Assembly: GCA_018806985.1 (NCBI GenBank)
Contig: JADANN010000273.1
Coordinates: 124,001-188,000 of the forward strand
Length of the DNA: 64,000 nucleotides
Origin: Angiostrongylus vasorum
Taxonomy: Eukaryota > Nematoda > Chromadorea > Rhabditida > Metastrongylidae
Direction: 5' to 3'
This document shows positions 54,850 through 64,000 of the stretch, piece after piece (position 1 is the first letter of the stretch; every line of letters begins with the position of its first letter). The position numbers were made by a program, and so were the translations under genes. Under the pieces are notes generated by a model. The model saw nothing but the letters and a program-made list of their open reading frames with translations. It was not told the DNA's origin and searched no databases.

Positions 54850-55310
54850 CGCCAAAAAGAACGCCTCAGCCGCACTCTATGTTATCGCGTTTCGAGGCAC
54901 AGTGCACAATCTCCATTGTATTAAGCCTCTTCTTCGGCTTATATTTATACAAGGAGCCTTTTCCATCACCTTTTTTGCACAATCGATAGCTTGTCCGATC
55001 AGGTGTCATATCAGGCGTGGCTCATGAAAAACTGTTTTCTTCACTTAATAGCTTGCCAAAAAACGCTTTTCACACGAATTAACTTCGTGTGGAGAGACTA
55101 TTTCTGTTTAAGAGAGTGTGCATTACAAAATGTCGCTGGTGAAGAGGCGCAGCATTGTTTCTGTATTACCTCGACACTGGAATTCGAAACTAGGAAAACC
55201 CTTCTTGGTATAATGAAACGATAAATCATTGAGGAGACTTCTTCAGAGCTCCTCTGACGTTCACAAAGTATACGCTCATCAGTGGTATTCAACGCAGTTT
55301 GTCTTTAAAA
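54850..55310 (-). repeat. Coding-like dispersed repeat D, copy 3
   Basis: The minus frame 55,098-55,292 reads LNTTDERILCERQRSSEEVS, SMIYRFIIPRRVFLVSNSS and CCASSPATFCN, parallel to copy 1. The rest (54,850-55,095) matches at DNA level (AGCTTGTCCGATCAGGTG). Confidence 0.55.
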
Positions 55311-55489
55311 AACCATTACCACGTCTTATTACTGTTACAAGCGTTATGTAGAAGAAAAAATTATTTCACAATCTACAATCTATCATCTATACCTAAATAC
55401 AATATATGTATATATACGTCTTAAATATAATTATAATCAACAGTATTCGAGTATAATATTCAGTGTTCCTCCCAACGGTTTACAGCTTC

Positions 55490-55850
55490 ATTGTGGCTAG
55501 GAGGTGTTCCTGGGTGTCGGGCTGCGGTGTACAGCGGGAGATTCGTACCTTCGTACCCCCGGCAGGGTCTCCCAAGCTGAGAAGGAGTCCGGCGTTTTCA
55601 TCAAGAAGCCTAGCTAAGAGGAAACCAATACCAGGATCCACCACCGTCCTGATATCAACCTAGTCGCATGGTGGCAAATCTCCCTATTATCCACAAGGAC
55701 GGCGACTGCCTGTGGTGTTGACGACCTGAGGCAGGCTTTGGCCAGGCTGACATCGGGATTCCAGGGAACCACAATGGTTTAACCAGCAAATCTCCGAAAA
55801 ATGGTGATTATGCTGGGGACAGCACAAACCAGTGAGGACGGGCCGTTTAA
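55490..55850 (+). repeat. GR1 copy, longest
   Basis: It begins GGCTAGGAGGTGTTCCTGGG, carries GGCAGGGTCTCCCAAGCTGA, CCAGGATCCACCACCGTCC and GGATTCCAGGGAACCACAAT, and ends GTGAGGACGGGCCGTTTAAG followed by AAGTATCAAGTAAGTAA. A short reading from ATGGTTTAACCAGC was considered and is not open. Confidence 0.78.
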
Positions 55851-55964
55851 GATTCAAATAAGTATCAAGTAAGTAATATTCAATGTTTACCTGCGATGAA
55901 TAATCTTAATTCAGAACTTCGCACAAAAAACATGAACTTTGTTTTAAGTTTCATTTCTAATTTT

Positions 55965-56100
55965 TTTTCATGGTACGGTGTATGTGAAATAGAACAAGAA
56001 GGATGCTGAGATATGAGAAAAACTGGACCCATTGCATGCACCAAACGAGGCCCTTGTTTGTCTTTCATTTTGCTCTCGGCCAGTTTTTTCATTCTTTTAT
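55965..56100 (-). repeat. SINE-B copy with deletion
   Basis: GGTACGGTGTATGTGAAATA, GGATGCTGAGATATGAG and CATTTTGCTCTCGGCCAG match the ends of SINE-B; the tRNA-like middle is lost. Confidence 0.55.
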
Positions 56101-56164
56101 CCCTTTTATAGTTTTTTATCCACAGCCCCGGAAGGGGTAACTACTAAGTCGAAGCGCACTTGAG

Positions 56165-56225
56165 ATTCACAGTTTTGCTGATATCCCAGCATCATTGTGC
56201 TTGTGTACAGCACAATACTCTGTTA
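56165..56225 (+). repeat. SINE-B 3' fragment
   Basis: CACAGTTTTGCTGATATCCC followed by AGCATCATTGTGCTTGT resembles the 3' end of SINE-B (GTTTTGCAAATATCTCAGCATC). Confidence 0.45.
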
Positions 56226-56229
56226 TCAA

Positions 56230-57320
56230 AAAAAAGGTTAGGCAGTAAATAAAAGTCAAATACTGGACACATAATTTTTTTGAATTATTGCCTTCAATTT
56301 ATCTATCACATAATTAAAACATTGAAAAGTTCGAAAAGGTCAACTTTTTCAAGATTTTTGACGGAGAGCGGCAATCACAAGCATCAATGCTTACGTTCAT
56401 GAAAATCGACACCTTCTGTTCCACGGTATCCTATTCGCCTTGGCACCGAAGGGAAACACGCGAAAAAAAGAATTTTCGGACTCCAGAAAACCAGAATTTC
56501 ATCGTGATAGGAAAAGTTGACGTGTCTCATGTTGACAGGAATAACTGGATTCTAATGGCTTTATTACAGTCACAAAAAGCTTTCTAGAGGCTTAAATACA
56601 CTCGTGTGAAGTTAAAATCTCTTCCTATGAGCTGTTATTCAATCAGTAATTTTTGACTAGATTTTCCAAAATTTTCATTTCGTAAACCATGTCCTGCTGC
56701 ATGTATGGATCATTTCGCCCAGAATAAAGTCAGTTCCTTCAAATGATGACATTTGTCGTTTTTCTTTAATGGTATTTACAAAATCACTAAAAATAATCTG
56801 CAGTTACTGGAGACAATTTGGCAGCTCGAATTTCAAAGGTCATTTTCAGAATGAACGAGGAAGATTTGTGAGTAGCGGTTGCTTCTTTGTATCTATTTCA
56901 GCGTGGCCTTACATATGTCGCTTTGGCGGATTTCCAAAAGAAGTTTATTTTCGAGAGCCTTAACTGTACGTAGAGCCAGTGCAGTAGAATTGACCTAGCT
57001 TTCATGGATGAGCACTCCATGACCTAGCAATTGTCTCGCTTTTGGTTATTATCACGCAGCTACTACATTATTGAGACAAGCTTCAAAATGCGTGACATCG
57101 AAAAATATCGATGTACAAGTAAGGAATGTTGTGCAATATGGAAGCGAGTCTTCCCATTCTTGTTATCCATCAAATAAATGATGGATGCTTCCGCTAATCG
57201 TGCTTGCGTAAAAATTGGGCTATGGGTCAGACGAGGTTTTCATCTCAAATTTAGGGTAGGGGAGAGGGGGGTTGTGGAATATTTCATATTATTTAGGGGT
57301 TGTCGTCCCACGTACCTGTA
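56230..57320. other. No feature seen
   Basis: Frames at 56,387, 56,769 and 57,178 were looked at; none has a family or clear splice signals. Confidence 0.4.
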
Positions 57321-57322
57321 TA

Positions 57323-57375
57323 GCATCCGTAGTTCAGTGGCAGAATGCTCTCATGCGAAGCGAACGGTTCAGTTT
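57323..57375 (+). tRNA. tRNA-Gly-like pseudogene or SINE head
   Basis: GCATCCGTAGTTCAGTGGCA followed by GAATGCTC matches the first half of eukaryotic tRNA-Gly (GCATNGGTGGTTCAGTGGTA, GAATGCTC), including the A box. The anticodon arm no longer pairs, and the T arm is reduced to GGTTCAG before T-rich DNA. No acceptor 3' strand exists, so it is not a working tRNA. Confidence 0.6.
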
Positions 57376-57547
57376 TTAAAAAAATTTTTTGATTGTTCGA
57401 TGTATTTTTTTACCAACAAAATATTCCTTGTACCTTGCAATATTATACATCATTAGAAAGTTGATTTTATGCTCTTTCTAACCATGTCTTTATATTTTAT
57501 CAAAGGTTAAAAATTTTTTCAGCCAATTCTGAGACTTGCACTTTTAG

Positions 57548-58525
57548 ATGTCAAAAACGAATTTTCGTCAAATTTCCTTTTATGAGTTCAAACTCGGTCG
57601 TAGTGCAGCAGAGACGGCTCGAAACATTAATGAAATTTAGAACACTGCGAACACTGTTTCGGAAATTTCAATCTGGTGATTTCGACCTCGATGATGAGGA
57701 AGGCCGCGGATGTACCCATGAACTTGACGACGACGAATAGAGGGCACAGGTGGAAGCAAACACGCGAACAACTAACTGGGCGAGCGCTTGCAGAACAGCT
57801 TGGAATAAGTATAGAAACAATTTCCACTCACTTGAATCGCATAGGAAAGGCAAAAAAACTCGACAAGTGGATGCCCGACGAATTAAACGATAATTAAAAA
57901 ATCCTCGTTTTGAAGCGTCGTCTGCTCTGATTCTGCACAACAAAAAACGGTACTTTTCTTGATCAAATTGTGACGTGCGACGAGAAGCTGTACGACAACC
58001 GCCGACGTTCAGCTCACGGGTTACGATCGGGCTCCACAGCACTTCCCAAAGCCGAAATTGCACCAAAAAGGTTATGATGATGATGTTTGGTGGTCTGCAG
58101 CCGGGCTGATTCATCACAGCTTTTTGAATCCGGTGAAAATGATTAAGGGAGAGAAGTGTTGTCAACAAATCGACAAAATGCGCCGTAAACTCCAATAACA
58201 ACGTCAGGCATTAGTCAACAGGAAAGAACCAATCCTTTATGACAATGCCCAGCCTCACGTTGCGGAACCAGCGCTACAGAAGTTGAACGAGTTGGGCTAC
58301 GAAACTTTGCCTCATCGGCCATATTCATCAGACCTCTCGCCTACCCACTATCACTTCTGCAAGTACTTTGACAACTTCCTGCGCGAGAAATGCTTCACCA
58401 ACCACGATAACGAAAAAAATGCCTCCAATGAATTTATCGCTTCCAGAACTCCAGAATTTAAAGCAATTGAAATAAATAAAATTATTTCTTGAAGAAAAAT
58501 GTGTAGACTCGAATGGTTTTTATTT
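57548..58525 (+). pseudogene. Mariner transposase, Hsmar1/bandit-like, broken
   Basis: Pieces in several frames follow a mariner transposase from end to end. FYEFKLGRSAAETARNIN and FRKFQSGDFDLDDEEGRG form the first helix-turn-helix part. GRALAEQLGISIETISTHLN and GKAKKLDKWMPDELN form the second, up to the WVPHEL linker (here WMPDEL). IVTCDEK carries the first catalytic Asp. PILYDNAQPHVAEPALQKLN carries the second. RPYSSDLSPTHYHF should carry the third Asp (SPTD) but has His. Stops and frameshifts occur near 57,650, 57,740, 57,895 and 58,198. Terminal inverted repeats were not found. The likeness is to the Hsmar1-type group, which also contains the bandit element described in the dog hookworm. 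Confidence 0.85.
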
Positions 58526-58780
58526 TGATTAGTAAAGTTTTGTTTGAACCAAGTTATGACGTCTTAAATAATATAGTTAAAAGCTCATATATTTCTGAAC
58601 AACTTAGTAGCAAGTGGGGGATTATACAGTTGCACAGAAACTAGGAACAATTGAAGATAAGCGGAATATTGCATGAAACAGAAGGAACTGGGTTCGCAAG
58701 CAAACAGCAATATTATGGAGTTGATAGGGGCATCTATCAAATGGTGGAGGACACGTCTAGAATGTTACGAGAACGACGTG

Positions 58781-59095
58781 GCAAATGCACATGCTTGCTT
58801 ATTGAGAATCCTAACCAGGAGTGATGATTAGAATTGCCTTAATAGTGGAATCGTGAACAATTGAAGGGGTACAGGTGATTTCATAGCAAATGAACATGCT
58901 TGCTTGTTGAGAATCCTAAACGGGAGTGATGACTAGAATTACCGTAATGGTGGAGTCGTGAACAATTGAAGGGGCACAGGTGATTTCATAGCAAATTAAC
59001 ATGCTTGCTTATTGAGAATCCTAACGGGGAGTGATGATTAGAATTGCCTTAATTGTGGAGTCGTGAACAGTTGAAGGGGAACAGGTAATTTCATA
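58781..59095. repeat. 105-bp minisatellite, three copies
   Basis: ATGCTTGCTTATTGAGAATC and GTCGTGAACAATTGAAGGGG recur with an exact 105-base period (ATGCTTGCTT at 58,791, 58,896 and 59,001). Units differ by scattered substitutions only. No frame runs through all three. Confidence 0.92.
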
Positions 59096-59099
59096 ATGC

Positions 59100-59425
59100 A
59101 TTAGGCGACAAATTTACTGGACTAAGAAGATTTTTTCAATGAGGATAGCAGTACTTTCATATAGAGGCTGGTGCACTGAAATTTATTGATGGTTGACAAG
59201 TGTGTCAGCATTTTCCATGGGTAAGTGTAGAAAAGTGATCAAGTTTCAAGACCCAAAAGGTCTTCCTTTAGTGCAATCCCAGGCAGGCTGCTCACCAAGC
59301 TATTCATCTCCGCGTAGTCAGGGGACTTTCTATCATAGCTCCAAGAGGATAAAAACATCACCAAGCGCATCGGTAAAGCACCACAATGCGCAAATGTATT
59401 GGCCGTATACACATTTAATTGTTTA
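59100..59425. other. No feature seen
   Basis: An 80-codon plus frame (59,193) overlaps an opposite frame of equal length; neither is convincing. Confidence 0.4.
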
Positions 59426-59429
59426 CAAT

Positions 59430-59492
59430 ATTTGATGCAGTCGAATGCATAGTGCACCTCTAAAGGACTGACCAACGCCGAGCGCAAACGAC
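59430..59492 (+). repeat. SINE-A 3' fragment
   Basis: GATGCAGTCGAATGCATAGT followed by GACCAACGCCGAGCG fits the last 60 bases of SINE-A (GATGCTAGATGAAGTCGC...GATCAACGCCGAAGC). Confidence 0.5.
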
Positions 59493-59499
59493 AGTGGGG

Positions 59500-60135
59500 G
59501 AGAAAAAAATATACCAGTACTATGAGAATCGTAAAGTAGCTTGAAAAGTCGGATTCAGTGCGGTACTGAGTAGTCTCTGTGGGATCTCTGTCGACATCGG
59601 AGAGATAGAACTGAGATTTTCAAACTCATTATTTGGAAAAGGGTGTTGCGCTTGAAAAAAATCAGTTGTTATTCTGCTGTTCTCAGTTTATTTTACTCAG
59701 TCAGATGGTGCGAAAACAAGCTCTATGATTGAGAAGTAATATAGGCTATTAAGTCTACCACTCAATTTTCTTTGAATATAAAATTTTACAGTGAGCTGAT
59801 ACATGTGCATTTGAAGTTGAAGGTTAAAATGGTGAATTTCTGGACAGCCTCATTTAAAGAGTTTAAGAAATGCCAATAAGCAAGTATCACCTGATAAGGG
59901 AACTATGAATTGCGTACAAAATACGGTAACTTCAGCCTGATTTAAACAAAGCTTTATCAATCGGAAGAGGATCCAACAGAAGCTACAAATTCTTCACATA
60001 TAAACGCAAATTTTTCTATTCTCGTCTCAGCACAGAATTTTGAAATAGTTCAAGAGAAGACAAGCTGGGCTCTCCCTCAACAACGTTTCGTGCTCATCCA
60101 TTCACTACCACGATACCTCCCGCAAACGATTGGAG
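59500..60135. other. No feature seen
   Basis: No recognisable frames or repeats. Confidence 0.45.
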
Positions 60136-60149
60136 TGGGATCCTATCCC

Positions 60150-62790
60150 TATTCCTTAGACTTTCCTGGCATTATACTTACTTGGATACTTGGACGATCG
60201 GTCCTCACGAGTTGTGCGAAGCCCAGCACATTTGCCACTCGTTTCTTTCCCTCACAATCGTTGTCTATGGTGGTAATTTTGCTCGAGCATGGTAGCGCGT
60301 GTGAGTCTCATACCATGATCTGTGAAGTAAGTGAAGCTGAGAGTACAGCTGATTAACATGTTTTACGAAAACGACCTGCCAACGTGAAGGCGGGCGTCCT
60401 AGGAGACATTTGCATTCTCGTGGAGACCACTCCGCAGTTCTTTTCGTCTGTCTGTCGTCTATTCTTCTGATTAGGTGACCGGCCCATCTATGTTTCGTAT
60501 TCTTCTGGATCTCGAAGACGTGACAGATTTCGAAGACCAGAGCTTCTCCTTCCGGCTAGATATTGAGAGTGCCGGTTATATCTCTGAAGACATCGCTCCA
60601 ACCGTGAGTAGTGCGGAGTATTCTTAACGTGGTTAATGTATCAGCCCACGCCTCTGCCGCATAAAAGATCGCGGGAGGAGCGTTGAATCGAAAAGATACG
60701 CGCGGATTTTCGAGTCCTTCATTTGGTCGTTGGCTCCTTTGAGAGGCCCGAATGCGGCCCATGCTGCTCTCCGTCCTTTGTCTAGTTCCTCCTTCATGTT
60801 GTTCTCCATGTTCATTGATTGCCCAACGTATAAGGGACGACCATGTCTCTGCAATTAGAGAGCATTCCAGTTCAATTTTTTTCATCTTCGTACCATGAGT
60901 TTTTTCATTAACTGACTCTTCTTTCAATTTATGCGCAATGCGATCTTTTTTCCCGCTTCGTTGAGCTCGCTGATCATCGTCTCTGCACCGCTGGTAGTTC
61001 TCGAGAAGATGACGATGTCATCTGCGAAGCGAAGGTTTGATAAGAACTTTCCATCAATACGTGTGTCTTTCTCATCCAAATCGAGTGATTTCGTTATCCA
61101 CTGCAGCGCAACACTGGACAGCTTTGATGATATTGTGTCGCCTTGTCGAACTTCTTTTTCCTATGGGAATGCTAAGAGGCACATGGAAAAGTGGTGTTTT
61201 TCGTAGTGTAGTTCCGACAACGGTGAGACAGCGTTCTTATGTAGGACCGGCCCACTCACTGGTCGACGAGCAGTGATAGGATTGTATTCGTTTCGACAGT
61301 ATCAAACGCTTTTTCATAGTCGACAAAGGTTAGGACTAGAAGCAGGTGGTATTTCCGACAAACTTCAATGACCCTGGACACAGCTTGGACATGGTCCATG
61401 CAGCAAAATACCCGTCGAAATCCTGCTTGCTCCACTGGTTGCCCCTCATCCAATGTCCTTAATATGCGCAAGAGGATAATCTTCGTGAGGAGCTGGTTGA
61501 GTACACTAAACAAGCATATGGGACGATAGTCATGAAGATCCCTTCGGTCTCCCTTCTTGGGCAGGATGACCGTGCGCGACGTCCTCCACTGGTCTGGGAT
61601 TTTTTTCCTTTTGAAGGTAGGCTGTCATATGATTTACGAGAAGTGAATGTAAATTGTGGCTTCCAGCTCCAAGGAAGTCGGCGGTGATATTATCGGGTCA
61701 TGGAGCTGTACCTCTTTTCATGCTTTCTATCGCAAGTCGAACCTCCGACGGAAGAATTCCAGGTGTTTTTTCTCCAGCGGGGATATTAAGGTCTGGGACG
61801 GGGATTGTGGAGTGAAAAAGGTTGACGTAGGACGTTTCCGTTAGCAATTCCATATAATGGCGCGAGGTGTTGACGATCCCATCTTCCTTCATCAGGGCAA
61901 ACACCGGAACGCTACAATCACACAAGTCCCGACGACACTTTTTTCAGACTGCTTCTTTTCTCTGCTGCTTCTAGTAGTTTCTTCTGCCTGTACCGATAAA
62001 AAATCTTCCTGTAAAGCTCTTCTGAGGCTGGAATATTACTAGCCCTGTTAAATGTGTTGCAGTAGGATCAAGCTTCAGTTTCCTTCTGTTTTCAAGCACT
62101 TCCTTAGTAGTAATGGACAAGCGATCTTCTTGCTTGAGGAACTGAGATGAGTTCGGCACAGCATTTCAATCTTTCGAGAAGCAGCTCGTAGTCTTCGGTC
62201 GGGTATTCTTTAATCTGCCAGTCACATTTGGATAAGATTTCGATCAGAATGTTCTCGTCGTATACAGCTGGACTTTTTTTCCTCATGGTCGACGAAATGA
62301 AACTTTTCCAGCTTATGGCTAAATCCAATTCGCGCGAAGAAGGCGGTGATAGGAACCACCGCAGAATGACAGGACTACCGATGTGTGACAGGACTACCGA
62401 TGTGTCAAGCGTCCAGCATCTTCTGTTTGCCAGAATGTGGTGGACATTCGTATGAGTCATGTCCTTAGGACACTCCTATGTCCAGCAGCGGCTTTATTTC
62501 TTCTGCAAAAACGAGTTTCCATGGAAGAGACGTGCTGCAGACAGGAGTCCTGCTAGACGGATGTCGATCTTCTTGATTTTTGTTTCATGTAGTGCGGTTA
62601 CATGAAATTTAATGCGATCAGCGGCTAAAAGAAGGACGTGAAGATCAGCGTCTGTGGAAAGTGTTCTGGCACTATCCTTGCACAGTAGGAAAAAATCTTC
62701 ATGGCATGTCGTGGATATGTTCGTCTGATCCGGTTTCAATGACGTCCTGCGTAACCCGAGATTTTGTATCATCGGTCGTCTCACCGCCTG
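60150..62790 (-). mobile_element. RTE-2 LINE relic, near full length
   Basis: The minus strand contains, 5' to 3', an endonuclease start (TDADLHVLLLAADRIKFHVT, ALHETKIKKIDIRLAGLL, 62,494-62,784), a middle (HTNVHHILANRRCWTLDTSV and LEERLKCCAELIS-type linker, 62,104-62,460), ILPSEVRLAIESMKRGTAP (61,698), LTFVDYEKAFDTVETNTILS (motif A, 61,256-61,513), VRQGDTISSK (motif B, about 61,130), LRFADDIVIFSR (motif C, about 61,015) and the C-terminus (LVGRSLIRWAINEHGEQ-type region, then WADTLTTLRILRTTHGWSDV, 60,556). The tail reads GHLIRRIDDRQTKRTAEWSP and GRPPSRWQVVF near 60,420-60,500. All blocks are separated by frame breaks. Confidence 0.78.
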
Positions 62791-62879
62791 ATGTCATAGA
62801 CGGGAGCACCCAGTGTGCGAAGCACTGAGGCTGGCCTATTGCTTTTTGTGCAACTTGACCCTCCATGGAAAACTGACTT

Positions 62880-63060
62880 AAGCTTGCAAGGGCGTATCCA
62901 AGTCTTCACCATAATATGGATCCGAGGTAGGTATGTTTTCAGGGATGAATCCTTCGCTCGGTCTTCCTACCAGTTGATTTAGAGACGATGTTAAAACCGA
63001 ATTCAGAAACGAGAGTAAGAGTGAAAAAATAACTGCTCGCTCAGGGGCGATGTGGAAGCC
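62880..63060 (-). CDS. Weak candidate exon, small hydrophobic/secreted protein
   Basis: The minus frame reads AVIFSLLLSFLNSVLTSSLN (a signal- or membrane-like stretch), then QLVGRPSEGFIPENIPTSDP and YYGEDLDTPLQA with a stop at 62,878. There is no in-frame ATG before the GR1 repeat begins. It could be the end of a real gene, or the untranslated leader of RTE-2. Confidence 0.3.
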
Positions 63061-63084
63061 GAAAAACGACGTTATACTTCTCGA

Positions 63085-63395
63085 TTTATGCCAGGCTGGG
63101 AGGTGTTCCTGGGCGTCGGAGTGCAATGTTCACCGGGGGAATTGGTCCCCCCGGCAGGTTCTCCAAGCTGAGAAGGAGTCCGGCGTTTCCATCAGGAAGC
63201 CTAGCTAAGAGTATACCAAGCCTGTGGTGGTGATGGTGAAGATATGGGGGCAGACTTTGGCTAGGCTGACCACGGGACTCCAAGGGAGCCATAATGGCTG
63301 AACCAACAAAACAAAAAAGCAAAAAGCGGAAATTATCCTGGAGCCCGCACAACCAGTGAAGACGAGCCATCCAAGTATCCAGGTATCCAAGATTT
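63085..63395 (+). repeat. GR1 copy with internal deletion
   Basis: CAGGCTGGGAGGTGTTCCTG, GCTGAGAAGGAGTCCGGCGT and GGGCAGACTTTGGCTAGGCT. The middle (GGATCCACCACC) is deleted. The end reads GAAGACGAGCCATCCAAGTA, then TCCAGGTATCCAAG, a short tandem tail. Confidence 0.75.
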
Positions 63396-63399
63396 ATAC

Positions 63400-64000
63400 C
63401 CTTTCAACCATGTCATAGCAAGCCATCACAGAAAATCTTGAAAATCAGCCTCTGTCGAAAAGTCAGGCAAGGAGTTTTTCATATTTGGCAAAGAGCGAGC
63501 ATCCAAAACTGCCACCGCGCACACGACATCTGTTAGCTTGCTATACCTGCTTTACTGTATAGCGTGCTCCAACAATTTGCATTCTTGAATGGCCCGTCTT
63601 TGCGGAAAGTCGCGAGGGTACAAGTGTACTTGTCATTTAGTTGGCATATGGTCTATTCGATAAAGCTTTTTTCCATGCAGTCCTGAAGAATTTATTTCAG
63701 ATCTCCTCAGATTAGTTTTAGATAAGCATCCAGTTGTAAATTTCGGCCTCCTCAACTTTTCGCGAATCTCCCAGCAAGCGTATCTCGTCCTCAAAAATCG
63801 CAGTACAACGTAGAATTGAGAAAGATTTAACGCTAACAAATTAATGCAATAAAGATCTTGTGAAAAGTCAATAATGCTAATAGCAGTAATAGTTGCAAAA
63901 CCAACAGATATCTGAAGATACCTGAATGTTCATAACGTAGCCATCAGTTGCTCTTACTGGAAATAGGGCTACGTTTGCAAATTTCTATATTCAGTTCTAG
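63400..64000. other. No feature seen
   Basis: Only short frames up to the window edge. Confidence 0.45.

Noticed and set aside
58781..59095. CRISPR-like array
   Set aside because: Units are 105 bases, repeated end to end without unique spacers, in a eukaryotic context.

Overview
The window looks like strongylid-type nematode DNA, most plausibly from a hookworm relative. The evidence is a broken warthog-type (hedgehog-related, Wart-domain) gene, short introns with nematode-style splice sites, a 21/22 match to the nematode SL1 spliced leader, a degenerate Hsmar1/bandit-type mariner, and nematode BEL/Pao, RTE and Penelope-like retroelements. No bacterial-style genes, rRNA genes or CRISPR arrays are visible. 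Most of the 64 kb is transposon relics, and nearly every long reading frame belongs to one.

Layout. 1-402 is a BEL gag fragment (-), followed by a (TA)n tract. 491-6596 is a BEL/Pao element with both LTRs (+), but without integrase. 6.6-10.7 kb is old mixed sequence with one candidate exon and a Penelope-like remnant. 10.69-14.14 kb is a nearly full-length RTE LINE (copy A, -). 14.5-15.3 kb holds half of a Penelope-like repeat and a BEL integrase fragment. 15.3-16.5 kb is an unexplained segment carrying the SL1-like 22-mer. 16.65-21.65 kb is a second BEL copy (-), nearly identical to the first and with the same defects. 21.66-31.7 kb has palindromic Penelope-like repeats with hammerhead-ribozyme-like cores, two tRNA-derived SINE families, an RTE scrap and one candidate host exon. 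33.3-34.2 kb is the warthog gene remnant. 35-43 kb holds dispersed repeats, a candidate exon and a decayed RTE (copy C, +). 43.17-46.51 kb is RTE copy B (-). 48.7-52.5 kb contains relics of a second RTE family, SINEs and an orphan RTE tail. 53.8-58.5 kb has another Penelope-like palindrome, a coding-like repeat, a tRNA-Gly-like sequence and the mariner. A 105-bp minisatellite lies at 58.8 kb, and a long relic of the second RTE family at 60.1-62.8 kb.

Functional picture. The BEL copies would have supplied gag, protease, reverse transcriptase and RNase H, but both lack integrase and are riddled with identical lesions. The RTE LINEs encode an endonuclease fused to a reverse transcriptase and could have mobilised SINEs. 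The Penelope-like pieces keep a GIY-YIG C-terminus and, next to it, a hammerhead core whose stem III would form only in a dimer. No intact host gene is demonstrable. The strongest host signal is the Wart-domain gene on the minus strand, whose exons join in phase but whose N-terminus and middle look damaged. All boundaries were read by eye from the sequence; family names rest on motif recognition, not database searches.
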